From Actinomycetes bacterium (GTDB lineage Bacteria; Actinomycetota; Actinomycetes; Actinomycetales; Microbacteriaceae), in NCBI GenBank assembly GCA_030425055.1, contig JAUHVN010000015.1, forward strand, positions 1-20,644: a DNA stretch of 20,644 bases. Direction: 5' to 3'. A program made the position numbers and the translations under genes. The notes beneath the pieces were generated by a model. That model was not told the DNA's origin. It saw only the letters and a list, made by a program, of their open reading frames with translations, and searched no databases. Positions within the stretch are counted from its first letter, which is position 1, and each line of letters starts with the position of its first letter. Of this stretch, positions 1 to 6,833 are shown piece after piece.

Positions 1-2889
1 CAGTGCGCGGCGGCGGGTGGCGGCATCTGCCCCCAGCTCGTCGCGCTCCTCGTCGCTGATCGGCACGATGTCGATCGAGACGCTCTTGCCCGCGAGCACC
101 TTCGAGCGGAACGGCTCGGGCCAGCCGCCGGGCAGATCGCCGAGCTCGCCCGCCATGAACCCGACGACCGAGTCGGGGATGTCGTAGTTCTGCGGGTTCG
201 CCTCGAAGTCGGCGGGGTCGGCGTCGGCGGCGACGAGTGCGAGTGCGAGGTCGCCGACGACCTTCGACGACGGCGTCACCTTCGGGATGCGGCCGAGGAT
301 GCGGTCGGCGGCCGCGTACATGTCCTCGATCTTCTCGAAGCGGTCGGCGAGGCCGAGCGCGATGGCCTGCTGGCGCAGGTTCGACAGCTGACCGCCCGGG
401 ATCTCGTGGTGGTACACGCGGCCCGTGGGTCCCGGCAGACCCGACTCGAAGGGCCGGTACAGGTGGCGCACGGCCTCCCAGTAGGGCTCGAGGTCGGCGA
501 CGGCCTGCAGGTCGATGCCGGTGTCGCGATCGGTGTGCGCGAGGGCGGCGACCAGCGCCGAGAGCGAGGGCTGGCTGGTGGTGCCCGACATCGGCGCGGC
601 CGCCGCGTCGACGGCATCCGCCCCCGCCGCACTCGCGGCGAGCAGGGTCGCGAGCTGTCCCCCGGCGGTGTCGTGCGTGTGCACGTGCACCGGCAGATCG
701 AAGCGGTCGCGCAGCGCGCTCACGAGCTTGGCGGCGGCGGCGGGGCGCAGCAGGCCCGCCATGTCCTTGATCGCGAGGACGTGCGCGCCGGCCTCGACGA
801 TCTCGTCGGCCAGGCGCAGGTAGTAGTCGAGCGTGTACAGCTTCTCGGCGGGGTCGAGCAGGTCGCTCGTGTAGCACATGGCGACCTCGGCGACCGCGGT
901 GCCGGTCTCGAGCACCGCAGAGATCGCCGGGCGCATCTGCGACACGTCGTTGAGCGCGTCGAAGATGCGGAAGATGTCGACGCCGGTCGACGCGGCCTCG
1001 CGCACGAAGGCATCCGTCACCTCGACCGGGCGCGGCGTGTAGCCGACGGTGTTGCGGCCGCGCAGCAGCATCTGGATCGGGATGTTCGGCATGGCCTCGC
1101 GCAGCGCCTCGAGGCGCTCCCACGGGTCTTCGGCGAGGAAGCGCAGCGCGACGTCGTACGTCGCCCCGCCCCACGCCTCGACCGACAGCAGCTGCGGCGT
1201 CATGCGCGCGAGGTGCGGGCCGATGCGCACGAGGTCGCGCGTGCGCACGCGGGTCGCCAGCAGCGACTGGTGCGCGTCGCGGAAGGTGGTCTCGGTGACC
1301 GCGAGGGCGGTCTGCTCGCGCAGCGCACGGGCGAAGCCGGCCGGGCCGAGCTCGCGCAGGCGGTCGAGGCTGCCCGCGGGCACCGGGGCCGCGAGGTCGA
1401 TCTCGGGCAGCTTGCTGCCGGGCGAGACCATGACCGGCTTCTCGCCGTACGGGCGGTTGACCGTGACGTCGGCGAGCCAGTTCAGCAGCTTGGTCGCGCG
1501 GTCGCGCGACGGGTTGCTCGTGAGCAGCTCGGGCCGCTCGTCGATGAACGACGTGCTGATGTCGCCGGCGACGAACGCCGGGTCGTCGAGCACGGCGCGC
1601 AGGAACGGGATGTTGGTCGAGACGCCGCGGATGCGGAACTCGGCCAGCGCCCGCTCAGCGCGCGCGACCGCGGCCGGGAAGTCGCGCCCGCGGCACGTCA
1701 GCTTCGCGAGCATCGAGTCGAAGTGCGGGCTGATCTGCGAGCCCGCCGCGGTCGTGCCGCCGTCGAGGCGCACACCGCCGCCGCCCGGAGAGCGGTAGGT
1801 CGTGATGCGGCCGGTGTCGGGGCGGAAGCCCTGCGACGGGTCCTCGGTGGTGATGCGGCACTGCAGTGCGGCGCCGCGCAGGTGGATCTGGTCCTGCGCG
1901 AGGCCCAGGTCGTCGAGGGTGGCGCCGGCGGCGATGCGCATCTGCGACTGCACGAGGTCGACGTCGGTGACCTCCTCGGTCACGGTGTGCTCGACCTGGA
2001 TGCGCGGGTTCATCTCGATGAAGACGACCTCGCCGGTGCGGGGTCCCGCGGTCTCGAGCAGGAACTCCACGGTGCCCGCGTTGACGTAGCCGATCGACTC
2101 GGCGAACGCGACGGCGTGGCGGTGCAGGGCCTCGCGCACGTCGTCGTCGAGGTTCTGCGCCGGGGCGATCTCGATGACCTTCTGGTGGCGGCGCTGCACC
2201 GAGCAGTCGCGCTCGAACAGGTGCACGGTGTGGCCCGCGGCATCCGCGAGCACCTGCACCTCGACGTGACGGGGGCGCTGCACGGCCTGCTCGAGGAAGA
2301 CGCGCGCGTCGCCGAAGGCGCTGCCCGCCTCGCGCATGGCCTCGGCGATCGCCGGGGCGAGCTCCTGCTTGGTCTCGACGCGCCGCATCCCGCGCCCGCC
2401 GCCGCCGGCGACGGCCTTGACGAAGATCGGGAAGCCGATGTCGTCGGACTGCGCCACGAGCGCGTCGACGTCGTCGGATGCCTCGGTCGAGCGCAGCACG
2501 GGAACCCCGGCCGCGATCGCGTGCTCCTTCGCGGTGACCTTGTTGCCGGCCATCTCGAGCACCTTCGCCGGCGGGCCGATGAAGACGATGCCGTTCGCCG
2601 CGGCCTTCTCGGCCAGCTCGGGGTTCTCGGAGAGGAATCCGTAGCCGGGGTAGATCGCGTCGGCGCCTGCCTCTTTGGCGACGCGGATGATCTCGTCGAC
2701 GTCGAGGTACGCGCGGACCGGATGCCCCTCCTCGCCGATCTGGTACGACTCGTCGGCCTTCTGCCGGTGCAGGGATCCGCGATCCTCGAACGGGAACACC
2801 GCGACGGTGCGGGCACCGAGTTCGAAGGCGGCGCGGAACGCCCGGATGGCGATCTCTCCGCGGTTGGCGACCAGAATCTTCGTGAACAT
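1..2889 (-). CDS. pyc: Pyruvate carboxylase, 3' end beyond window
   Basis: Cytosolic biotin enzyme that carboxylates pyruvate to oxaloacetate with ATP and bicarbonate (anaplerosis). 963 codons are visible. The family is about 1,130 residues, so the C-terminal biotin-carrier domain with its AMKM-type lysine lies left of base 1. The N-terminus begins MFTKILVANRGEIAIR, the classic biotin carboxylase opening. The ATP-grasp motif EMNPRIQVEH is near residue 293. The carboxyltransferase domain opens with TETTFRDAHQSLLATR near 530, has KDMAG (the lysine carboxylated in this family) near 705 and the metal-binding HVHTHD near 735. The frame is open to the window edge. The ATG at 2889 is preceded by GAGG and a -10 box TAGGCT about 46 nt upstream. 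It is divergent from parA, 73 bp apart. Single-chain two-domain architecture excludes acetyl-CoA carboxylase. Confidence 0.97.
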   Translation of the reverse strand, partial: MFTKILVANRGEIAIRAFRAAFELGARTVAVFPFEDRGSLHRQKADESYQIGEEGHPVRAYLDVDEIIRVAKEAGADAIYPGYGFLSENPELAEKAAANGIVFIGPPAKVLEMAGNKVTAKEHAIAAGVPVLRSTEASDDVDALVAQSDDIGFPIFVKAVAGGGGRGMRRVETKQELAPAIAEAMREAGSAFGDARVFLEQAVQRPRHVEVQVLADAAGHTVHLFERDCSVQRRHQKVIEIAPAQNLDDDVREALHRHAVAFAESIGYVNAGTVEFLLETAGPRTGEVVFIEMNPRIQVEHTVTEEVTDVDLVQSQMRIAAGATLDDLGLAQDQIHLRGAALQCRITTEDPSQGFRPDTGRITTYRSPGGGGVRLDGGTTAAGSQISPHFDSMLAKLTCRGRDFPAAVARAERALAEFRIRGVSTNIPFLRAVLDDPAFVAGDISTSFIDERPELLTSNPSRDRATKLLNWLADVTVNRPYGEKPVMVSPGSKLPEIDLAAPVPAGSLDRLRELGPAGFARALREQTALAVTETTFRDAHQSLLATRVRTRDLVRIGPHLARMTPQLLSVEAWGGATYDVALRFLAEDPWERLEALREAMPNIPIQMLLRGRNTVGYTPRPVEVTDAFVREAASTGVDIFRIFDALNDVSQMRPAISAVLETGTAVAEVAMCYTSDLLDPAEKLYTLDYYLRLADEIVEAGAHVLAIKDMAGLLRPAAAAKLVSALRDRFDLPVHVHTHDTAGGQLATLLAASAAGADAVDAAAAPMSGTTSQPSLSALVAALAHTDRDTGIDLQAVADLEPYWEAVRHLYRPFESGLPGPTGRVYHHEIPGGQLSNLRQQAIALGLADRFEKIEDMYAAADRILGRIPKVTPSSKVVGDLALALVAADADPADFEANPQNYDIPDSVVGFMAGELGDLPGGWPEPFRSKVLAGKSVSIDIVPISDEERDELGADAATRRRAL

Positions 2890-2934
2890 GCAGGACCTCG
2901 CTGGGCGTCACTGGAGCGGGCTGAGTGTCCTCTC

Positions 2935-2940
2935 AGCCTA
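2935..2940 (-). promoter_or_regulatory. Predicted -10 box of pyc
   Basis: TAGGCT on the minus strand, the same hexamer found before garA, copC, lpd and the CYTH unit. It would give a leader of about 40 nt with GAGG close to the ATG. No convincing -35 box is visible. Confidence 0.5.
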
Positions 2941-2948
2941 GGGGACGG

Positions 2949-2954
2949 TAACGT
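2949..2954 (+). promoter_or_regulatory. Predicted -10 box of the parA-like gene
   Basis: TAACGT fits the actinobacterial TANNNT -10 pattern and ends 8 nt before the GTG start codon, so transcription probably begins at or next to the start codon (leaderless mRNA). No Shine-Dalgarno sequence lies between them. Confidence 0.4.
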
Positions 2955-2962
2955 GGTCGCTT

Positions 2963-3772
2963 GTGCACGTACTCTCAGTGAGCTCGCTCAAGGGCGGTGT
3001 CGGCAAGACCACCGTGACGCTCGGACTGGCGTCGGCGGCTTTCGCCAAGGGCGTGCGCACCCTCGTGGTCGATCTCGACCCCCAGTCGGATGTCTCGACC
3101 GGCATGGACATCCAGGTCGCCGGTCGCCTCAACATCGCCGACGTGCTCGCCAATCCGCGTGAGAAGGTCGTTCGTCAGGCCATCACCTCGAGCGGCTGGG
3201 TGAAGGTGCATCCCGGCACGATCGACGTGCTGATCGGCAGCCCGTCGGCCATCAACTTCGACGGGCCGCACCCGTCGGTGCGCGACGTGTGGAAGCTCGA
3301 AGAGGCCCTCGCGACCATCGAGTCCGAGTACGACCTCGTGCTGATCGACTGCGCACCGTCGCTCAACGCCCTCACGCGAACCGCGTGGGCGGCATCCGAC
3401 CGCGTCATCGTCGTGACCGAACCCGGCCTGTTCTCGGTCGCCGCCGCCGACCGGGCGCTGCGGGCGATCGAAGAGATCCGCCGCGGCCTGTCGCCGCGCC
3501 TTCAGCCGCTCGGCATCGTCGTCAACCGCGTGCGCCCGCAGTCGATCGAGCACCAGTTCCGCATCAAGGAGCTGCGCGACATGTTCGGTCCGCTCGTGCT
3601 GTCGCCCCAGCTGCCCGAGCGCACGTCGCTGCAGCAGGCCCAGGGCGCCGCCAAGCCGCTGCACATCTGGCCCGGCGATTCGGCTCAGGAGCTCGCGGCC
3701 GACTTCGACTCGCTGCTCGATCGCGTCATGCGCACCGGTCGCATCCCCACCCCCGGCGAGGTCCGCGCGTAG
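2963..3772 (+). CDS. Orphan ParA-family ATPase
   Basis: 269-aa deviant-Walker ATPase of the ParA/MinD superfamily, which binds DNA or membrane in an ATP-dependent manner and positions cargo. It has the deviant Walker A KGGVGKTT at residues 10-17, VVDLDPQSDVSTG as the A' region around 35-47, and the Walker B segment YDLVLIDCAPS near 115-125. The GTG start is chosen because the conserved N-terminus MHVLSVSSLKGG begins there and a -10 box ends 8 nt upstream. There is no parB gene and no parS-like site nearby, so it is an orphan, comparable to corynebacterial PldP, which affects division. That functional parallel is inference, helped by the nearby ftsR homologue. It is divergent from pyc and convergent with the MerR gene, 43 bp between stops. 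Confidence 0.85.
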   Translation: MHVLSVSSLKGGVGKTTVTLGLASAAFAKGVRTLVVDLDPQSDVSTGMDIQVAGRLNIADVLANPREKVVRQAITSSGWVKVHPGTIDVLIGSPSAINFDGPHPSVRDVWKLEEALATIESEYDLVLIDCAPSLNALTRTAWAASDRVIVVTEPGLFSVAAADRALRAIEEIRRGLSPRLQPLGIVVNRVRPQSIEHQFRIKELRDMFGPLVLSPQLPERTSLQQAQGAAKPLHIWPGDSAQELAADFDSLLDRVMRTGRIPTPGEVRA

Positions 3773-3791
3773 CATCCGGCGTCCGGCGCGA

Positions 3792-3813
3792 CCCCGGTTC
3801 CGAGGTTGCGGGG
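3792..3813. terminator. Weak hairpin between convergent parA and merR
   Basis: CCCCG (3792-3796) can pair with CGGGG (3809-3813) across a 12-nt loop, in the 43-bp gap between two stop codons. There is no T-run on either side, so the terminator role is tentative. Confidence 0.25.
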
Positions 3814-3815
3814 CG

Positions 3816-4367
3816 TTACGCGGTGCGGGCGGCGCGGCGCGCGGCGAGCTCGTCGAGAGCGTCGGGGGCCTGCGGGTCGAACTCGACGAGCGTCGACTCG
3901 ACCTCGCGCAGCACATTGCCGACGGCGATACCGAAGACGCCCTGACCGCGGCTGATGAGGTCGATGACCTCGTCGTTCGACGTGCACAGGTACACCGAGG
4001 CGCCGTCGCTCATGAGGGTGGTTCCGGCGAGATCGCGGATGCCGGCGGCACGCAGCTGCTCGACAGCGGTGCGGATCTGCTGAAGCGAGATGCCGGTGTC
4101 GAGCAGGCGCTTGACGAGCTTGAGCACGAGGATGTCGCGGAAGCCGTACAGCCGCTGCGAACCCGAACCGCTGGCACCGCGGACCGTGGGCTCGACGAGC
4201 TCGGTGCGGGCCCAGTAGTCGAGCTGGCGGTAGGTGATCCCGGCGGCGCGGGCGGCGACCGCTCCGCGGTATCCGACCTCGTCGTCCATCGCGGGCAGAC
4301 CGTCGGTGAAGAGGAGATCGGCGACGAACGGCTGCTCGTTCACGGCTTCATGGGCAGTCACTGCCAT
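3816..4367 (-). CDS. MerR-family transcriptional regulator (second of pair)
   Basis: 183-aa MerR-type DNA-binding protein. The winged helix-turn-helix spans roughly residues 33-75 (GYRGAVAARAAGITYRQLDY, then SGSQRLYGFRDILVLKLVKR), followed by a dimerisation helix (LLDTGISLQQIRTAVEQLR). The C-terminal part has no cysteine cluster for metal binding, so this is not a metal sensor. It resembles the downstream MerR member of the actinobacterial garA-ftsR neighbourhood (Rv1830 / cg1633 type). The ATG at 4367 has GGAGG 4 nt upstream plus a G-run. A -10 TAGCGT at 4392-4397 suggests its own promoter, 104 bp after ftsR. In mycobacteria a DUF151 bifunctional nuclease gene sits between the two merR genes, and none is present here. 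Its target genes are unknown. Confidence 0.85.
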   Translation of the reverse strand: MAVTAHEAVNEQPFVADLLFTDGLPAMDDEVGYRGAVAARAAGITYRQLDYWARTELVEPTVRGASGSGSQRLYGFRDILVLKLVKRLLDTGISLQQIRTAVEQLRAAGIRDLAGTTLMSDGASVYLCTSNDEVIDLISRGQGVFGIAVGNVLREVESTLVEFDPQAPDALDELAARRAARTA

Positions 4368-4391
4368 CCCCCCTCCGGATCCGGTTCTTCC

Positions 4392-4433
4392 ACGCTAGAT
4401 GAGCCCGGCGCCTCGGGCAACGATATCGGGCTC
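4392..4433 (-). promoter_or_regulatory. merR promoter with overlapping inverted repeat
   Basis: Minus-strand -10 box TAGCGT (4397 to 4392) lies about 24 nt upstream of the merR ATG. Upstream of it is a 7-bp inverted repeat, GAGCCCG (4401-4407) and CGGGCTC (4427-4433), covering the expected -35 region. It could be a regulator operator or the 3' hairpin of ftsR, whose stop codon is at 4472. Confidence 0.35.
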
Positions 4434-4471
4434 TGCGGCTCGGCGTGTCGCGCGAACCGGCCCGGCGGCCG

Positions 4472-5164
4472 CTACGACAGCAGCTTGTCGAGCGCCGTCT
4501 GCACGAAGATCGACCGCACCTCGTCGAGCCGTCGCGCGAGCTCGGGCGCGAGCTCGCCGGCGCGGCCCCGTGCCGCGGCATCCGTCCGCCGCAGCAGCGG
4601 CGACAGCGCCGACTCGATGAGCGCGACGTCGCGGTCGGCGTTCTGGCGCAGCGCCCGCACGTGCCGCGGCTCGATGCCGTGGCGGTCGAGCGCGACGAGC
4701 GCCCGCAGCAGGGCCACCGCCTGCTCGGGGTACGTCTCGGCTCCCGCGAGGATGCCGGTGCTGATCGCGTCGTTGAGCAGCTGCGGCGCCGCACCCGAGG
4801 CCGACAGCAGCTCTTCGCGGCGATAGCGGCGCGGCGCCGGCACGATCGACGGGGGCGGGACAGCCACCGGCGTCGCCGGGTCGCGGCCGGCGTCGAGGTC
4901 TTCGAGGTACTCGCGGATGACCACGAGCGGCAGGTAGTGGTCGCGCTGCAGCGTGAGCGCGAGACGCAGGCGATCGAGGTCGTCCTGCGAGAACTTGCGG
5001 TACCCCGACTCGGTGCGGTGCGGGGTGACGATCCCCTGCACCTCGAGGAACCGCAGTTTGCTCGAGGTGAGCGTGGGGAACTCCGGCGACAGGCGCGCCA
5101 GCACCTGGCCGATACTCAGAAGACCCGCGGACGAGGACCGTTCGCGGGCGGATGCCCCCGGCAT
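4472..5164 (-). CDS. ftsR: FtsR-type MerR-family regulator
   Basis: 230-aa MerR-family regulator. The N-terminal helix-turn-helix is at about residues 15-60 (LLSIGQVLARLSPEFPTLT, then SKLRFLEVQGIV, then ESGYRKFSQDDLDRL). The segment DHYLPLVVIREYLEDLDAG follows at about 78-96, and a Pro-rich linker and helical C-terminus come after. This matches the actinobacterial protein encoded directly after the FHA gene (Rv1828; cg1631, named FtsR), which in Corynebacterium activates ftsZ. The ATG shares one base (5164) with the garA stop codon (TGATG), so the two genes are translationally coupled in one operon. That it controls ftsZ here is inference from the family. The ftsZ gene is not in this window. 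Confidence 0.85.
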   Translation of the reverse strand: MPGASARERSSSAGLLSIGQVLARLSPEFPTLTSSKLRFLEVQGIVTPHRTESGYRKFSQDDLDRLRLALTLQRDHYLPLVVIREYLEDLDAGRDPATPVAVPPPSIVPAPRRYRREELLSASGAAPQLLNDAISTGILAGAETYPEQAVALLRALVALDRHGIEPRHVRALRQNADRDVALIESALSPLLRRTDAAARGRAGELAPELARRLDEVRSIFVQTALDKLLS

Positions 5165-5670
5165 CAGCCGTCCGCCGCCTGAAGCAGGTCGGCGGGCGAG
5201 ACGAAGAAGTTCAATCGGAACTTGCCGATGCGCACCTCGGCGCCGTTGCTCAGCGACGCACGGTCGGCGCGCTCGCCGTTGACGTACGTGCCGTTGAGCG
5301 ACCGCTGATCGACGAGCTCGAACGCGGTGCCGGTGCGGGTGATCTCGGCGTGACGGCGCGACACGGTCACGTCGTCGAAGAAGATGTCGGCTTCTGGATG
5401 CCGCCCGACGGTCGTCACGTCGGTGTCGAGAAGGTAGCGGGCGCCCGCGGTCGGTCCCGAGCGCACCAGCAGCAGGGCGGCACCGGTCGGCAGGGCCTCG
5501 ATCGCGTCGAGCTCGGCCTCGTTCAGGTCGCTGCCGAAGGGGACGAACGAGAGGTCGGAATCGTGACCGAACGTCTGCGTGGTGTCGGTGCCCCGGTCGG
5601 AGGCCCCCGGCTCATCGGCTGCGGCGCCGCGGCGGATGTCGTCCGGTTCAGGTCGACCGTTCTCGTCCAC
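5164..5670 (-). CDS. garA: GarA/OdhI-type FHA-domain regulator
   Basis: 168-aa cytosolic phosphoprotein. The FHA domain (about residues 66-155) has all the key phosphothreonine-binding elements: VGRHPEAD (88-95), SRRH (104-107) and NGTYVNG (126-132). The N-terminal tail carries DTTQTF at 29-34, matching the ETTS phosphorylation motif of GarA/OdhI in which one of the two threonines is phosphorylated by PknB or PknG. In relatives the unphosphorylated protein binds and inhibits the E1 subunit of 2-oxoglutarate dehydrogenase and acts on glutamate metabolism. Phosphorylation folds the tail onto the FHA domain and shuts this off. The GTG start at 5670 has GAGGAGG 6 nt upstream. First gene of the unit with ftsR. 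The motif variant (Gln for Ser, extra Thr33) is noted separately. Confidence 0.9.
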   Translation of the reverse strand: MDENGRPEPDDIRRGAAADEPGASDRGTDTTQTFGHDSDLSFVPFGSDLNEAELDAIEALPTGAALLLVRSGPTAGARYLLDTDVTTVGRHPEADIFFDDVTVSRRHAEITRTGTAFELVDQRSLNGTYVNGERADRASLSNGAEVRIGKFRLNFFVSPADLLQAADG

Positions 5671-5691
5671 GTGGTCCTCCTCTGGCCAGCA

Positions 5692-5697
5692 AGCCTA
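5692..5697 (-). promoter_or_regulatory. Predicted -10 box of the garA-ftsR unit
   Basis: TAGGCT on the minus strand, 21 nt upstream of the GTG. It predicts a leader of about 15 nt that just accommodates GAGGAGG. No clear -35 was found. Confidence 0.45.
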
Positions 5698-5817
5698 GCC
5701 GATCGACTGTCTCACGGAACCCTCGGTTTGGTCCCCGATCGTCCCCCTCACGAGGCGGTGCGGCGTCGCTGTGTTTCACTCCGTGACGCACGGGATGCCG
5801 CGGGCGACGCATCCGCC

Positions 5818-5823
5818 TAACGT
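5818..5823 (+). promoter_or_regulatory. Predicted -10 box of the small Cys-motif gene
   Basis: TAACGT on the plus strand, giving a leader of roughly 44 nt to the ATG at 5874. The rest of the 203-bp gap 5671-5873 shows no ORF or clear palindrome. Confidence 0.3.
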
Positions 5824-5873
5824 GACCTCCAACCGTAACCCACCGGATGCCGTCCGACGAACGAGGAGCCGAC

Positions 5874-6248
5874 ATGGCCAGCCCGCAGCACCGCCAGCAG
5901 CCCGCCGAGGTGCGGGAGCGCCCGGTGTGCATGTGCGTGCACGGTCAGCGGTGCTCGTCCTACGCCCCGGGGCACGCGCTGCACCTCATCCAGGCGCGGC
6001 TCGCGCGGGCGACGCCGTCGGAGTGGGCGGACGCCCTCGTCGAGGCATCCGACGCCCGCTCGGGCGTCATCGTGCTGCGCCGGCTCGACGACGACACCGT
6101 CGTCACCGTGTGGAACGGCGCGGGCGCCGCGGGCGCGGTCGAGCCGGGGCTGCCGGTCGCGCTGCACGAGCGCTACGACGTGCTCGACGCCGGCGGGCGC
6201 CGGTGGAACATTGCGTCGGCCTGGGGCAATGCCGCGCAGCGGCGTTGA
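5874..6248 (+). CDS. Small hypothetical protein with a C-x-C-x5-C motif
   Basis: 124 aa. I do not recognise a family. The start is placed at ATG 5874 (MASPQHRQQ) because GAGGAG lies 5 nt upstream. An in-frame ATG at 5847 lacks a ribosome site. Near the N-terminus is CMCVHGQRC, a C-x-C-x5-C arrangement with an internal His that could bind a metal. The middle (about 45-110) is a compact alpha/beta stretch containing VIVLRRLDDDTVVTVWNG. No signal peptide or membrane segment is visible. The last residues (NAAQRR) and the TGA stop are encoded by a 23-bp repeat word that is non-coding at 9042-9064, so the C-terminus may have been set by repeat insertion. Convergent with the copper-storage-like gene. 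Codon pattern suggests a real gene, but function is unknown. Confidence 0.6.
   Translation: MASPQHRQQPAEVRERPVCMCVHGQRCSSYAPGHALHLIQARLARATPSEWADALVEASDARSGVIVLRRLDDDTVVTVWNGAGAAGAVEPGLPVALHERYDVLDAGGRRWNIASAWGNAAQRR
6226..6248 (+). repeat. 23-bp repeat word, copy 1
   Basis: Begins gcaatgccgcgcagcggcgt and is identical over 23 bp to 9042-9064. This copy forms the last codons and the stop of the preceding small gene. Confidence 0.85.
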
Positions 6249-6264
6249 CGCAGGAGCGACGCAA

Positions 6265-6298
6265 GGTCGAGTGCGCGCGAAGCGCGTGTATCGAGACC
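6265..6298 (+). repeat. REP-like palindrome, forward copy
   Basis: A 34-bp unit with ends GGTCGAGT and GTATCGAGACC and a stem CGCGC-GAA-GCGCG. The inverted version of this unit is found at 9085-9118, and related units with different stems occur at 9120-9152, 19979-20013 and 20061-20098. It lies between convergent genes and may also stop transcription. Confidence 0.75.
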
Positions 6299-6314
6299 TC
6301 CGGGCTGACAAGCC

Positions 6315-6328
6315 GGGCTGATCAGCCC
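6315..6328. terminator. Perfect 14-bp palindrome over a stop codon
   Basis: GGGCTGATCAGCCC is perfectly self-complementary and includes the TGA stop of the leftward copper-storage-like gene (6324 to 6322). A small hairpin GGCT-GACA-AGCC (6303-6314) sits beside it. With the REP unit at 6265-6298 this could form a bidirectional terminator. There is no T-run. Confidence 0.3.
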
Positions 6329-6723
6329 ATCGCCATCATGCTCTCGCGCACCGCCATGCAGGCGTCCATGCACGCCTTGCACGATTCGGCGCACATGCGG
6401 CAGACCTCGCTGTGGTCGGCGTGCTCCATGCACTCGTCCATGCAGGTCTGACACATCGCGATGCATGCGTCGAGCATCGACATCATCGACGCCGGGGTCA
6501 TCCCCTGCATCCGCAGCATCGCCCGCATCATCGTGTTGCACATGTCGGCGCAGTTCATGCACGCCGGACCGCACGACAGCATCTGCATCGAGCACACCGT
6601 GCATGCCTGCTCGCACGCCGAGCAGGCATCCATACAGGCTTCCACGAGCGCCATATCCATCGTGTCCATGCCGGGCATCGCCATCATGTCCTTCGACATG
6701 GCGCCCATCATCATCGCGTCCAT
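6322..6723 (-). CDS. Met/Cys-rich four-helix copper-storage-like protein
   Basis: 133 aa with 18 cysteines and about 30 methionines. Cysteines recur in helical spacing (C-x3-C-x2-C-x3-C, as in ACMDACSACEQAC; CMNCADMC; CIAMCQTCMDEC; CRMCAESCKACMDAC), the pattern of DUF326/Csp proteins, four-helix bundles that store many Cu(I) ions inside a thiolate-lined core. No signal peptide is present, so it should be cytosolic like Csp3. The start at 6723 is preferred: GGAG lies 6 nt upstream and the Met-rich helix begins there. An upstream GTG at 6771 would add 16 residues with no ribosome site. The N-terminal MDAMMMGAMSKDMMAM segment is unusually methionine-rich and may be an extra copper ligand region. 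Divergent from copC. Copper binding is inferred from family and composition. Confidence 0.85.
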   Translation of the reverse strand: MDAMMMGAMSKDMMAMPGMDTMDMALVEACMDACSACEQACTVCSMQMLSCGPACMNCADMCNTMMRAMLRMQGMTPASMMSMLDACIAMCQTCMDECMEHADHSEVCRMCAESCKACMDACMAVRESMMAMG

Positions 6724-6783
6724 CCCCGTCTCCGTTCCGCTTCCGCGCTCAGGACCGACGGGCAGGACCACCCGCCTGCGGCC

Positions 6784-6789
6784 ATGCTA
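6784..6789 (-). promoter_or_regulatory. Predicted -10 box of the copper-storage-like gene
   Basis: TAGCAT on the minus strand, about 60 nt upstream of the chosen ATG. I looked for a CsoR-like G-tract palindrome in 6724-6833 and saw none. Confidence 0.35.
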
Positions 6790-6821
6790 GACCTCGACTC
6801 GGCGTTGCGATACAGCGGGCT

Positions 6822-6827
6822 TAGGCT
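6822..6827 (+). promoter_or_regulatory. Predicted -10 box of copC
   Basis: TAGGCT followed by 6 nt and the GTG start, so the mRNA is probably leaderless. The spacing and hexamer match several other genes in the window. Confidence 0.5.
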
Positions 6828-6833
6828 CGAAGG

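Noticed and set aside
406..3162. 918-codon open frame on the plus strand
   Set aside because: Antisense shadow of pyruvate carboxylase. The product is Arg/Ala/Val-rich without motifs, and the minus frame carries all pyruvate carboxylase motifs.
6724..6833. CsoR or CueR operator between csp-like and copC
   Set aside because: No G-tract palindrome of CsoR type and no long-spacer MerR promoter could be seen.
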